This document shows, piece by piece, positions 1-10,936 of a stretch of DNA of 64,000 nt (its first letter is position 1; the number at the start of each line of letters is the position of its first letter). Under the pieces are notes generated by a model. It saw only the letters and a program-made list of their open reading frames with translations. It was not told the origin of the DNA and did not search any database. This DNA comes from Misgurnus anguillicaudatus (lineage: Eukaryota > Chordata > Actinopteri > Cypriniformes > Cobitidae). Position numbers and translations under genes: made by a program. The DNA is taken from contig NC_073358.2 in assembly GCF_027580225.2 (NCBI RefSeq), positions 27,554,501-27,618,500 of the forward strand. The letters are read 5' to 3'.

Positions 1-929
1 CCATTGGGATAGATGCAGAGATATGGAGCACAAATTTTAAGTTATGCAGAAATGAGATAGGTATGACGAGTGGCCCTGATAACATTTGCATCCCAAACTA
101 TGACAGCATCTTAGGCACACAACCCCTGACAGAGCTGACAAATATTGCGTTATTTATTCAGTTTTCCGCGTGTAGATCCAGAATGGTGTTTTTAACCATA
201 AGTAAATTCCTCAAGCGGTCATTTTTTTCTTATAACGCGTTGTATTTCTGGTTTCATGTGTTAAAGTACTGATCAGTTTACAGGTTATTTAGTGCTTTAA
301 CACATCCTAAAGTTCGACTTCTCTGAGTTTTTCAAAATAAAAGTACATCGTGTTTGAATGTGAGGAGATCCTGTCGGGACGAAAGTAACACTATAACTTT
401 TGTCCCGTTGCTAATACTGTTGTATATGTTGAAAATTGATAATATTCTAATTTGATTTCATTTTCATAGTGTTAAAACTGTTTAAAAAATGTTTTATTTT
501 CAATAATTTCAGTTTGTGGTGTTGATTGCTTTTGAAACATTTGATAAAACTGAATTTTAAAAATTAAATTGTAATTTCATTATTTTTACAAAGATAAATT
601 ACAAAATATGTTTGCAGTAACATTAACGAGGTCATTGTCATGTATATTTAATAAAAAAAGTGTAACACAAAAATCTATCTTATTTTGTGGTGTTACTTTT
701 GACCCACCTGTGTGTTACTTTTGTCCCTGCAGGTGGGGTCGAAAGTAACAATTCACTACTTATGTTTAAAGTGAAATTATACTGAAGTCTTTTTACATTT
801 TTACAAAATTCCACCTGATATTGATAGACCACACTTGTGAGTTATTGACCACAGCAAAAATATATCTCATAACATTATCTTTTAAAATTAAGTTTTCTGA
901 AAAATGTTAGTTTCGCCCCCACTCTCCCC
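1..929. mobile_element. Right part of a TA-flanked DNA transposon remnant
   Basis: The segment ends at CCCCACTCTCCCC followed by TA (930-931). This is nearly the same terminus as the complete element at 9363-10633 (CCCCGCTCTCCCC then TA). Inside it the phrase GGACGAAAGTAACA and its variants recur in both orientations (about 377-405 and 690-750), as subterminal repeats would. The left terminus lies outside the window. No reading frame of note is present; the 69-codon frame at 63-272 resembles nothing I know. Membership in the same superfamily as the 9.4-kb element is inferred from the terminus only. Confidence 0.45.
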
Positions 930-1076
930 TACTGATACACATGTCATTTGTCATACTATACTGTATGTCACAGAAAAATAACCAACCAGCATTAGCATAC
1001 TTTCATAATTTCCTTTAGTATTGGCCCTGAAAAGCGCTTTTGCCACACAATAACATATGGGGTGTTTTTAAGTTAA

Positions 1077-1781
1077 AGGAATAGTCTACTCATTTTCAAT
1101 ATTAAAATATGTTATTACATTAACTAAGAATTGTTGATACATCCCTCTATCATCTGTGTGCGTGCACGTAAGCGCTGGAGCGCGCTGCGATGCTTCGATA
1201 GCATTTAGCTTAGCCCCATTCATTCAATGGTACCAATTAGAGATAAAGTTAGAAGTGACCAAACACATCAACGTTTTTCCTATTTAAGACGAGTAGTTAT
1301 ACGAGCAAGTTTGGTGGTACAAAATAAAACGTAGAAGGGGAGGAACTATATTTTATGGCGTAATAGCACTTTTGGGAGTACTTTGACTCGGCGCAGTAAC
1401 ACCCTCCCTCTCCCATTATGAGAGTGAGAAGGGGAGCGGACTTTTCAGGCGAGTCGAAGTTTTCCCAAAAGTGCTATTACGCCATAAAATATAGTTCCTC
1501 TTTTAAATCCGCTTAGAAAAGCGCTACGTTTTATTTTGTACCACCAAACTTGCTCGTATAACTACTCGTCTTAAATAGGAAAAACGTTGATGTGTTTGGT
1601 CACTTCTAACTTTATCTCTAAATGGTACCATTGAATGAATGGGGCTAAGCTAAATGCTATCGAAGCGTCGCAGCGCGCTCCAGCGCTTACGTGCACGCAC
1701 ACAGATGATAGAGGGATGTATCAACAATTCTTAGTTAAGGTTATAACATATTTTAATATTGAAAATGAGTAGACTATTCCT
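1077..1781. mobile_element. TTAA-flanked palindromic MITE (hairpin element)
   Basis: TTAA at 1073-1076 and at 1782-1785 flanks a 705-bp element. Its first roughly 300 bases are repeated in reverse complement at its end: AGGAATAGTCTACTC at the left, GAGTAGACTATTCCT at the right. The arms are almost identical, with a centre at about 1380-1460, so the RNA would fold into a very long hairpin. Diverged copies lie at 21255-21687, 23853-24235 and, as a single arm, from 29228. The TTAA target suggests the piggyBac or Kolobok groups. No transposase is present. Confidence 0.85.
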
Positions 1782-1785
1782 TTAA

Positions 1786-2300
1786 AGAGCACCTATTTCA
1801 TTGCTAATAAAAAACTTTATTTTGTGTATTTGGTCTAATATGTGTTTGCGTGGCTTATGGTTAAAAAAACATTATTTTCCACGTTTTTGTAGCTCCAGAT
1901 TTCACTCTCTTCCTGAAACGCATGGATTTGAAAAGCTCTGTGTCCCTGATTGGCCAGCTAATCTGTACGTGTAATTGTTCTGAATACCTTTGACGTCAGC
2001 CGGAAACTGACGCTCCTTACCATGTTTGAAAGATTCAGTTGCTAACAGAAGTTAACTTACAGGCCGAAGCAGGAGGAATTATTATAATGTCGGTCTTGTG
2101 TACATTACTAATCCCAGGAAGTAAACTGTTGCCTACAATCCGTGTGTTTGTTGTAGTCCAAGAAAATAGATTTACGTTGATGATAACTTGCGCAATCGTT
2201 TACTTTGGGGTTTGTACCTTTTGCATATCGTTAACATGTACTAATACACACTTACACACAAAAGGAAATTTAAAAACGTGAATCGGACAATAGGTGCTCT
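1786..2300. mobile_element. TTAA-flanked MITE abutting the hairpin element
   Basis: The termini are AGAGCACCTATT at 1786 and AATAGGTGCTCT ending at 2300, flanked by TTAA at 1782-1785 and 2301-2304. The left TTAA is also the right target site of the preceding hairpin element, so the two are head to tail and share one target site. No protein is encoded; the 80-codon frame at 2039-2281 is not family-like. Confidence 0.75.
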
Positions 2301-2304
2301 TTAA

Positions 2305-4648
2305 TGCCTTTAGCCCTTTGAGTCAGTCTTACTCGATAACATCATTTGCAGTGCTTAACTGTGTTTTTTACCAATTTAAGCCACTAATAACTACAAATTA
2401 TATATGATCAAAAAATGTAGGGCTTGCGAGGACTACATTTGCTCAGGCAGCAGAGCTGAAATAATTTTGGGTTGCACTGACAGCCCCACCCCTTTCTGCA
2501 GTCTGCTCCTTCTCAACAGACTTGCTCAACAAACTATGCGATTTCTTGCAACACAACAAAATTGAACACAGTTGAAATTATTCCCAGTGCAATTTTTGCA
2601 CCCGAGGTAATATAATGGCAAGATTTAAACGTTTATCCAAAGATGCTTTCAGCAGTTACCAGAATAAGAGTCATACAATGACTAACAAACTGTCACACAT
2701 AGTTGCCGTACATACCGTCTCCATTGTCACAAACGTCAAAGCTATCTGAATATTGTTGGGAATAATCAAAGCTGATGATTACTGAAAAATTATTAGATCA
2801 GCTCCTCTTAAACATAAGAGGAGGAGAAAGAGACTGAGTCAAAGGTATACACACAGAAATAAAGGAGCTGTCACTGAGGCAGTAGCTACACTTTCAAAAA
2901 GTACAACTTTGTACATAAAGAGTGCATTATAGTACATCAAAGGTATATTTGTATCAAACCTAAGGACCTTTAAGGGTCCTGTCCAGTGACAGCTTTTGTA
3001 CCCTTATTTCGGACAGTATGTTTTAATCACTGAAACCTAAGACTGGGCTACAAATTCATAAAAATACAAACGAGGTCAAACTTCAAGGCATCTGAATCAA
3101 ACACATGCAGATCTTACAATTCTATTGCATAAAATTTAATATTTCTGTCTAGTTACAATAAAGTACATCTAAACAGTCCACATAGGAAATAAGAAGTACA
3201 AATTATACAAAACATACTTATGTTTGGCACTTCTTATAGACAGAAGTTTTGAGCAATGCAAAATTAAATGTAAAATAGTAATATGTAGGCCTGTGTGCGT
3301 TTTGTGTATCTGTGTATATCTATCTATCTATCTATCTATATATATAGGAGTTTGTTTTTACAGATGCTTTAATGCCTTTTAATTTATTAGCATATCGCAA
3401 TATTAAATAACTGTCTGTTAACAAATATGACTTTTTTTCTTATTCCATGTTGTTTGTTTTAATTTTGACTTTGAGGCATTTGACCACAGGTTGTTCTTGT
3501 AACTGAAACCATTAAATCTTGAGGTGTAGCCTAATTCACACCTTAAATGGCTGTAAAACAAATTACTGCCACACACGCGACTCTATCGTGTTTCTTGAAA
3601 CATAACCTTACTAGTAGCTAATCTAATGATTGAAATAGGATGCAGTTAGCCTACTCTCCATTGTTAACCACTCTAACCACAATACTTTCAAAAAAAAGAA
3701 AAAGGCTAACTGACCGCGACGAGCGCGAAAAACGATGAGGGTGTTAAATTGCCACCCTTCAAAAAAATCCACAAATAACGGTAGAGAAAATAACATTTAC
3801 GTAAATCAAATTAAAGAGTACTTTGAGTTGCAAATATTAGATATTTTTCTTACCTACAGTATGTGTAAATTTCCCGATCAAGTTTCGAAAATGTTGGAGT
3901 CACAGCAGAGTTGAGTCCACCTGAGGTCACGGTCACTACGCGCTTCACTTCCTCTGTGACTCTGTGTGTTACCGTGCGCTTCGCTTCACTGATGCTTCAC
4001 GGGCAGCATCACATATCATCCCGTGGACAGGTGTATAGAGCAAGGCCGACCTGTAACAAACATTTAAAGTAGTCTTTAAACGTATCTGAATAATAATAAC
4101 ATTAAAGACGAAGATAAATAAATGACTTACTGAACAAAATATGCACAGAACCGCAGTTGGGAGATAATGCGACTGCACAGCTTACCTTAACCTAAGTTAG
4201 GCAGCTGGAAGTCGTTAAGTTACGATCCTGCATATGACTTGCTAAAACAATGGTAAAATGCCTAAGGTCCCGCTCACACCCCAACAAAAAATAATTGTTT
4301 TCTCAGATGGTTTCCTCTTTTCGGTCCAGCCCTTGTGGCGCCTCAGTATTGGAATTTAAGAATGAAATAATCGAAGTAAAAACATCTCTGTTGAAGTGTG
4401 AAGAGTAATGCACTGAAAACGATTGTTGACGGTAAGTTAACAGAATATAAGTGAGCATAAAAGTGATTACACAATAAATAATTAAAGGAGCAAATTATGT
4501 ATCTGCAAAGCAATAGTCTGGCGCCCCCTGCCAGACTTTGTCGGGACAATTTTGGTCACCATGAGGAAGCTTATAAATCATACAAAATGATGTTTATCTA
4601 AAATAAAAATCTAAAATAGCGTTAGGGAAAGGGGATAAGAAAATTAAC
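2305..4648. other. Intergenic, no gene recognised
   Basis: This is unique-looking AT-rich sequence with a short TATC/TA simple repeat at about 3316-3345. A slightly CpG-richer patch at 3900-4030 carries, on the - strand, a consensus splice donor (CTGTAG|GTAAGA, boundary near 3856). A non-coding first exon of a leftward gene is therefore possible but unproven. No coding exon was recognised. Confidence 0.4.
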
Positions 4649-4796
4649 CATTTTACTACAGTTAAAACCAAAAAACCATGGTTACTGTAGTAAAATGGTA
4701 ACCATGGTAACCACAAAATAACCATGGTTTTGACAACCATGGTTTTCAAAAACCATAATTAAACCATGGTTAGTGTAGTAAAACCATGTTTTGCTC
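4649..4796. repeat. Cluster of CCATGG-centred palindromes
   Basis: About ten copies of AACCATGGTT and close variants are packed into 150 bases, interleaved with TTTACTACAGT and ACTGTAGTAAAA in both orientations. The arrangement is a nested palindrome, not a simple tandem repeat. It is probably the core of a miniature transposon of a kind seen in fish genomes (inference). Confidence 0.75.
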
Positions 4797-5809
4797 ATAG
4801 TAATCAATACACCAAAAAACCATCGTAAGGGTATACAGTTCGTACATGAAAGTCATTATGTGTATGGAATGTCCCTATAAAAAATGGAAACCTGTGTGTG
4901 CGCGTGCGTGCCTGTTCAAAAAATGAAAACAATGTAAAATTGTTACATTACGTGAGTGGTTCTTAAACTTTTTGGTGTAAACCCACCCCCCTTTCTAGCC
5001 CCCTCCCCCCAGAGAAAATTCATGACATAAAATAATTAAACTTAGAATTAAACAAAACGTTTAATTATACAATCTAGAGCTGTTGGTTAGTGGCCTTGTT
5101 TATCTGAGGTAAATGCACAGAATTTATGATAAATGTATTTTAAAAATGGTATAAAACTGGGGCCCCCATGGCACCATCTTATGTCCCCCAAGGGCCGCCC
5201 ACCAGTTTGAGAACCACAGCACACTATTAGACATTGCAAAGTGTTTTTACAGTACTGGCAACACTGTTGTCTCGATGGTAAAATAATCCTCGAAAAAGCA
5301 CTGTTGTTCTGGGGAAAACTCCACGTTAAAAACTCATTAGCGTAAAGAAAACTCCTTTTATTTTGTTCCTTGCATCTGTGTCACCTTTCCTGACAAATAT
5401 TCATCAAAAAAGCACTTGTTTTGGGGAAATGGCTCTTTAAAAACTCATTATCTTAAAAACTGAAAAGCACTGTTGATTTGTGTAACAGATCTGTGTCACA
5501 CCTAAGCACCTTCCCTGCCAAACCTGTGGCATGGCTGTGGGGTTTCAAATCTAAAACATAGGGCATAGCCTGTACATGCATTTTTAAGAAATTAGATCAA
5601 TTAAAAATGGCTTACGTTAATAATAAAAAGACAGCCAAAAGAGATACTCTAATACAGTAGCATACTTCAATTCTTAAAAATACAGTAAGTAACTGTATAT
5701 GGTGTTTGACGTCACAGAAACTTCCCATAAAGCACTGCAAATTACAGTTCCTTACTGTATAGACTATAGAGAATTTGCTGATACTGTGTTAAATCCAATA
5801 AATAATTAT
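4797..5809. other. Intergenic, no gene recognised
   Basis: AT-rich sequence without a supported gene. It contains repeated phrases around 5290-5470 (GAAAAGCACTGTTG, AAAACTCATTA, each in two or three imperfect copies), suggesting a decayed dispersed repeat. The ORFs present are short and have no recognisable domains. Confidence 0.4.
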
Positions 5810-6174
5810 CAAAATTACAATTTTTAGAAGGATCTCTTGACAGAAATGCAACATAATATACAAATGTATATTATCAGGGGTGTATAATGACCTTTCATAA
5901 TGAACCAATTTGTGTTTAGAACGAGACCTTTTTATCTACATACTGCGAGGGTCCCCTTACATGGAAGTCGGCATTTTGTGACCATTTTTCTACAGAAGCC
6001 CTTAACGGACAAATATTTTTACTAAGTTGTCTCCGACGATGACATGTTTGTCCGGTGGCGGCTACTGTAGCTTCTCTATGTGTTTCAAAAGCGAGGGGTG
6101 AGCAGTGGACTAAGCCGTTGGTTGCAATTCGCAACCTCACCACTAGATGCTGCTAAAATTTACACACTGCACCT
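5810..6174. mobile_element. TTAA MITE, GGTGCAGTGTGTAA family, copy 1
   Basis: The right terminus TTACACACTGCACCT is followed by TTAA (6175-6178). The left end is degenerate (GAAGGATCTCTTGACAG at about 5827). The same family occurs in reverse orientation at 38136-38482 and as an internally deleted 71-bp copy at 22925-22995. The 75-codon ORF at 5916-6143 lies inside the repeat and is not a host gene. Confidence 0.72.
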
Positions 6175-6178
6175 TTAA

Positions 6179-6350
6179 AAGAGAGAAAAAGAATAAATAA
6201 AGAAACATGCAGAAAAATGTGAAAACATGTAATTTAGCTAAACAATCCCCTTAAACTGAAAAGGCTCTGTCTTTCCTAAATGAATACATTGAGAAGTCAG
6301 ACACTTAAGGACATTATATTTTCATAATACTTTGAATTAATGAACGTATT
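6179..6350. repeat. Copy 1 of a 175-bp local direct duplication
   Basis: This block (AGCTAAACAAT, AGGCTCTGTCTTTC, ACACTTAAGGAC, TTCATAATACTTTGAATTAATGAA) reappears in the same orientation and order at 8357-8530, about 2.2 kb downstream, at roughly 85-90 % identity by eye. No terminal inverted repeat or target duplication was found. A local duplication or an unclassified interspersed repeat are both possible. Confidence 0.75.
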
Positions 6351-7972
6351 TTCCTCTCAAACACAGGGGTCTGTGTTTTGTTACAACAGCACTGCACTGG
6401 CACATAATAATGTCTTATCCGTGCACAAGTGACGTAAAGATGATTAACTACAAAGGTGTTTTGGGCAGAGATGTCTCTCTGAAGACAAGGAAAGGAAATT
6501 TCAATTGTAAAACTTTTGAAAATTATTTAATAGATTTTTGTAATATGAAAATGTATTAGAAAGCAAAGGCTGATGACTATTTGCTATGCATACAAGGTAC
6601 CACAATTGGTTCAATACAGCACTTTCCACTGACTTGGTGTTTTAGTATTATTAGTATAATATCTGCATCTAAAAGTGTGATCCACAGATAAAGTTCACAA
6701 AGTTGAAATATGTATTCTCTAAATATGATCAACACTGAATCAGGTTCATACAACTTGTGAGCCTCTGCGTGAACATATACGTACATATGAGTGTTGCCTT
6801 CTGCTTTAATCAGAAATATAGTCCGTTTTATTATTTTTACAATCCAGTTCATATTTTTAAAGCTTCAAAATGCTTGATGACATCAGAATTGATAAAACGG
6901 GCTTTGCATCCTGGGTGTGCATTGCACACTACTCCTCGTAAAAATGAATCCATACCACACAGCGTGCCTACACCCAGCACTCATCCTTACAGATGAAACC
7001 CAGGCCCGTCAACTCGGTATCATACATAAAGAAACGAGTGTGGTTCACAGTTGTTGTAATACACTATATTCTTGTTTATAGATGAGGGTGAATGGTATCC
7101 ATCCAATTCACCTCATCAGTGTTCAGAACACATATGAGGTAAACATGAAGAGTGGTGCCTGTACATTGTCACCGGTGTGTTGAGTTTAAACATTTGGCAG
7201 CCGCTCATTTAGTATTTACTCGTGTTATGACATCCACCTCTTTCCACTGCTGCACCTCAGTTCGTTTTTACAATAAGAGAATCCACTGCCACCTCCAACC
7301 CGACGAGGTGGAAGAGACACTGGGATGCGATGTAATATTTTATCATTTTTTAGTCTTCAACAACCCAAACACATTTATGGATGTAGCTGAGAATTGGCAA
7401 ACATCATTTCCAGACATTTTCTGCTTCGTCTTACAATGGACACCTGGAGGCAATGGATGAAAACGCACCTTGTTTATAGCTCTTAAGGAGCATTAAATAC
7501 TGTAATCGAGAATAGTTTTAAGGACTGCTTTTAAAAAGGTAAGCATCAGCTGTCTATGAATGCACTATGTTGAAAAAAAAATGTATTCACAGTCAAAACA
7601 GCTGTAAGTAGTATTGCTATTTCTTGGCTAAATAATTACCCTGTAAAAAATTAGAAAAAGCAGCATGAAGTTAAAACAACTTGGTTTTGCAAGTAAATTC
7701 CACTTAGGATTTTAAGTTTTGGCTTGTGAAAAGCTGACATAACTTATAAAATCAAGTTGAAATTGTTCAACTTAAATTTTTAAGTTAAAGTTACATAAAA
7801 TATGTTGGTTTGACGAAAATGCAGCATTTTCCACAGTGCATGTAAAAATTAAATAATTATATACCAATTAAATTACACAAATACATAAGATATAATTACA
7901 CAATTAGATGAAAGGTTTCTGTCTCAGGTTTTACCCACATTAACGCTTTTTGTAGGTTGCGATAGCGATACA
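6351..7972. other. Intergenic, no gene recognised
   Basis: There is no supported gene. A small MITE-like unit with CTGTAAAAAATTAGAAAAA near 7640 and GCATTTTCCACAGTG near 7838 may be present. The 102-codon frame at 7152-7460 has no recognisable domain and no splice or composition support. Confidence 0.4.
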
Positions 7973-7974
7973 TA

Positions 7975-8238
7975 CACTGTAAAAAATACTTTGCTTACTA
8001 CTACTAAACTTTTTTTGTTGAATCAACTGATTTACAAGTCATGTGAACAGAGATGAGTTACAACTTATACAATATAGGTGAGAAAAGTCAACTTAATTTT
8101 ATAATTAATAACAACTCACCTGTAGTTATAACAACTCGTCTCTAGTCAAGATAAATAATAGTAAGTTGAAATGACTTGTAAATCCGAGTTGATTCAACAA
8201 AAAATTTTAAGGCAGCAAACTGTATTTTTTTACAGTGT
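7975..8238. mobile_element. MITE with CACTGTAAAAAA termini
   Basis: The left end CACTGTAAAAAATAC and right end TTTTTTTACAGTG form terminal inverted repeats about 264 bases apart. Subterminal AACTCGTCTC, GAGATGAGTT and TGACTTGTAAAT phrases are also inverted. A larger element with the same terminus is at 17083-17702, where TA flanks are visible, so a TA-targeting family (Tc1/mariner-like) is inferred. Confidence 0.65.
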
Positions 8239-8356
8239 GGGCTGCAAGTATTTTGTTTATATATTGTATTCTATATATGTGTGTGTAAATTTATAAATTG
8301 TATAAAATTCTACAATTGAGAAACCAAAGTTATGCATTTAAATGGAATGTCCCTTT

Positions 8357-8530
8357 AAAAGAGAGAGAATGAAATAAACAAACATGCTGAAAAAATGTGA
8401 AAACATGTCATTTAGCTAAACAATGCCCTTAAACCGAAGAGGCTCTGTCTTTCTAAAATGAATGCATTGAGGAGTCTGACACTTAAGGACTTTTATATTT
8501 TCATAATACTTTGAATTAATGAAAGTACTA
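8357..8530. repeat. Copy 2 of the 175-bp local direct duplication
   Basis: Same content and order as 6179-6350. Copy 1 abuts the TTAA MITE at its left edge (…CCTTTAAAAGAGAG), whereas copy 2 begins TCCCTTTAAAAGAGAG. The MITE may therefore have entered the TTAA at the edge of copy 1. Confidence 0.75.
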
Positions 8531-8952
8531 TCCTTCCCATTAACCAAAGTTATGCAAAACTTGAAAGCAACTTTTTAATAAACAATTAAATGCATTATTA
8601 ATAATAATTATCAGAATAAACCATTTTTATTACAGTAAAACAGGCCTACATTAGCCTTAATATAGGACCTGTCTGTGGCTGTAAACAATCTACTGTAGTA
8701 AAGCATTAATCTAGAAAATGCTGTAAAATATGTCATTTCATCTGCATGGTTTTAAACATCCAATCACAAGTAAGACTGCCCTATTACTTTACCAAAATAA
8801 TGGCCTAATTTAACACCAGCACAAAGTGCAATAAAACACTGAAACATGCCAGTTGTGTTCTGAAGCTTGTTTTCCAAAGTTATTTAAAGACAACATAATG
8901 CATTTCTTTCATATAAAATGTCAATGTGTAAATGTGTGTGATTTTCTATCAG

Positions 8953-8954
<2 letters not shown>

Positions 8955-9011
<57 letters not shown>
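8955..9011. repeat. (CA)n microsatellite
   Basis: About 28 uninterrupted CA dinucleotides. The 86-codon ORF crossing it is an artefact of the repeat. Confidence 0.97.
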
Positions 9012-9016
<5 letters not shown>

Positions 9017-9069
9017 CTTTTTATATCAAATGGATTTAGGTACAGCTTTGTATATTGCATTTTATGTTA

Positions 9070-9225
9070 TATTAGTATATTATTTAGAATTATGCATTTG
9101 GCAGAAGCATTAATCCAAAGAGATTAACAAGTGCAAAACATTTTTATCATGTTTGTTCCCTGGGATTGATCCCACAACCTTTTGACTGCTAACACAGTGC
9201 TTTTCTCACTGAGCCACAGGTACAC
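9070..9225 (-). mobile_element. tRNA-derived SINE fragment
   Basis: On the - strand, GTGGCTCAGTGAGA (A-box-like) and GGTTGTGGGATCAATCC (B-box-like) are spaced as in a tRNA head. They are followed by a tail with TTTGGATTAATGCTTCTGCC. This order resembles widespread fish tRNA-type SINEs. No intact tRNA fold is claimed. Confidence 0.6.
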
Positions 9226-9254
9226 TTATTATTTGAAATGCAGAAATCATTAAT

Positions 9255-9358
9255 AACAGTTATACCACGGGGCTTTGCGTGTGCCGCATACCACCTTGGG
9301 TGTGCAATGCATTATTTTCTTATAATTCAATGGCCCATCGTCAATTATTCCTTACTTA
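9255..9358. repeat. Dispersed repeat fragment, related to 38605-38880
   Basis: TTATACCACG(G/A)GGCT, CACCTTGGGTGTGCA and ATTATTTTCTTATAATTCAA followed by TGGCCC(A/G)TCGTCA occur in the same order here and at 38.6-38.9 kb, where the copy is longer. The full-length family is not defined. Confidence 0.6.
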
Positions 9359-9362
9359 TGTA

Positions 9363-10633
9363 GGGGAGAGCGGGGTATGTTGTCACACTTTTCACACTGT
9401 CTAACATTTACTGAGCACCATACATCAAAATGGTATAAATCTCATACCAAATGAAAGAAGGAAGTCTTGGGCACATATGTTGTATTCATAACATCTTTAT
9501 ATCTTATCTCATTACAGAGTTGTAGACTGTTGAATAGTGACTGTGCACTTGTGACAATTTGCCCCATCGGAGGGTAAGTTGTCACACTAGATTATCTAAA
9601 AATAAGAACACAACTACTTAATTGTGAATATTGATTTTAATTTTTAAAGTCAAACCAAACTGGAAATATAAACATCCGTGCCTGGAGAATCTGGAAAAAC
9701 AATTATTTCAATCCAAATAATGCACATTTCAATTAAGTGGCAAGACCACTTTACTTTGAACTTTGGTTCAAATGTTCTATGGCTTTCACATAAAACCAGA
9801 TAACTGAATGGAACGCTGCAGATAACTTGCTTAACTTAACATGTTTAACCTCTGAACAAAACAGATGCCCTGTATGACTAATAGGACTCATCTCCAGAAT
9901 CACAATTCTGACACACATGAATTGCCTGGCCTGAGGTGCAAGCATCATGGGCCCAATTGTTGCATTTTACACATTTTACCCAGGTCTCCTTTGGACGACT
10001 CTTTGAAAATGGCTCTACACAGACGAGGCAGAAGCACTCTTCATCATCTGATGATGACTCTTGCATGATTTTTCTTCTTTTAGCTGCCTTGTTTTTCATA
10101 GGTCCAGATTTCTGCTTCCCTTTCTTTTGAAACAGCTTTTTGCTAGATTGAGGCTTATTCTTTTCTATATCATGTTTTCTGAGCATGTTCGATGTGTTTG
10201 TTTGTACAGGGGCAAGTTGTCAGATGTGACGACTTGCCCCAAAGTCATTGAGACAACTTGCCCCATACTAACTTGTGTGCTAATGTTGTCTAAATCTCAA
10301 GTTTAGCTCATCATATCACTTTAGCTAAAGTATCAAAAGACACTTTACGGTCTCCTCTATTTTGTGCAAAATAATCATTTTAAACATTCACACCTAACAA
10401 AGTTGTATTGCATAAAATGTAAAGTGATTTTTTTTTACTTTTTAAGCAGAAAAATAAGAAAATTGTGCTAACCTCAGATTACAGTGATCTTGACCACATG
10501 TGAACAAGAAGTTCACTATAGAAGAAGTCTTCACATAAAGTGGCTATTTGATTTTTGAGACAGAGCCTCTATAGTGTTGGAGTTATTAACAGTGTGACAA
10601 CTTACCCGTGTGACAACTTACCCCGCTCTCCCC
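9363..10633. mobile_element. 1.27-kb TA-flanked DNA transposon, probably pogo-like, internally deleted
   Basis: The termini are GGGGAGAGCGGGGTA at 9363 and TACCCCGCTCTCCCC ending at 10633. Each is flanked by TA (9361-9362 and 10634-10635), and the motif TTGTCACAC / GTGTGACAA is reiterated just inside both ends. The only recognisable coding content is a PHD-like finger on the - strand (9878-10186). A TA target duplication plus a C-terminal PHD-like finger fits pogo/Tigger-type elements of animals (family knowledge, not proof). The catalytic DDE domain is missing, so the copy is non-autonomous. Confidence 0.8.
9878..10186 (-). CDS. PHD-like zinc-finger C-terminal fragment of a transposase
   Basis: A 102-residue reading frame lies wholly inside the TA-flanked element. 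It has a lysine-rich N-terminal half (residues 1-41), a serine/acidic patch SSSDDEE (44-50) and a C-terminal finger with cysteine pairs CLVC, CVKC and CQNC around HDAC. The ligand order resembles a PHD finger and the finger ends eight residues before the stop. In pogo-like transposases such fingers lie at the extreme C terminus, after the DDE domain. The upstream catalytic part is absent. The start is simply the first ATG, and a splice acceptor further upstream is possible. It is more likely a transposon relic than a host gene. Confidence 0.55.
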   Translation of the reverse strand: MLRKHDIEKNKPQSSKKLFQKKGKQKSGPMKNKAAKRRKIMQESSSDDEECFCLVCVEPFSKSRPKETWVKCVKCNNWAHDACTSGQAIHVCQNCDSGDESY

Positions 10634-10936
10634 TACTCTAAAAAAAAATTGTTGGGTAAAGAAGAGACATACCCTAGGTTTATTTGCTAGGCTATTTGAA
10701 CCCATTGTTGGGTAAAATATGAAAATTTTCTGGATTCATTTAACCTAACGATTGGAGTCGTACCTTTTTGACCCAACGCTGGTGTGTTTTTAGTGTGTTG
10801 ACTTGCCCTAAATGTTATCCTCGATAACATTATTAATAACACATTTGCCCAGGTGTTGGTACAAAAATGAAGAAAACTATGAAAACTATTACTATTACTT
10901 AAATGTTTGTGCAGTCAAACAATACTATATAACCAA

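Noticed and set aside
9070..9225. Functional tRNA gene
   Set aside because: A- and B-box-like motifs are present but degenerate, and a SINE tail follows; no complete cloverleaf could be drawn.
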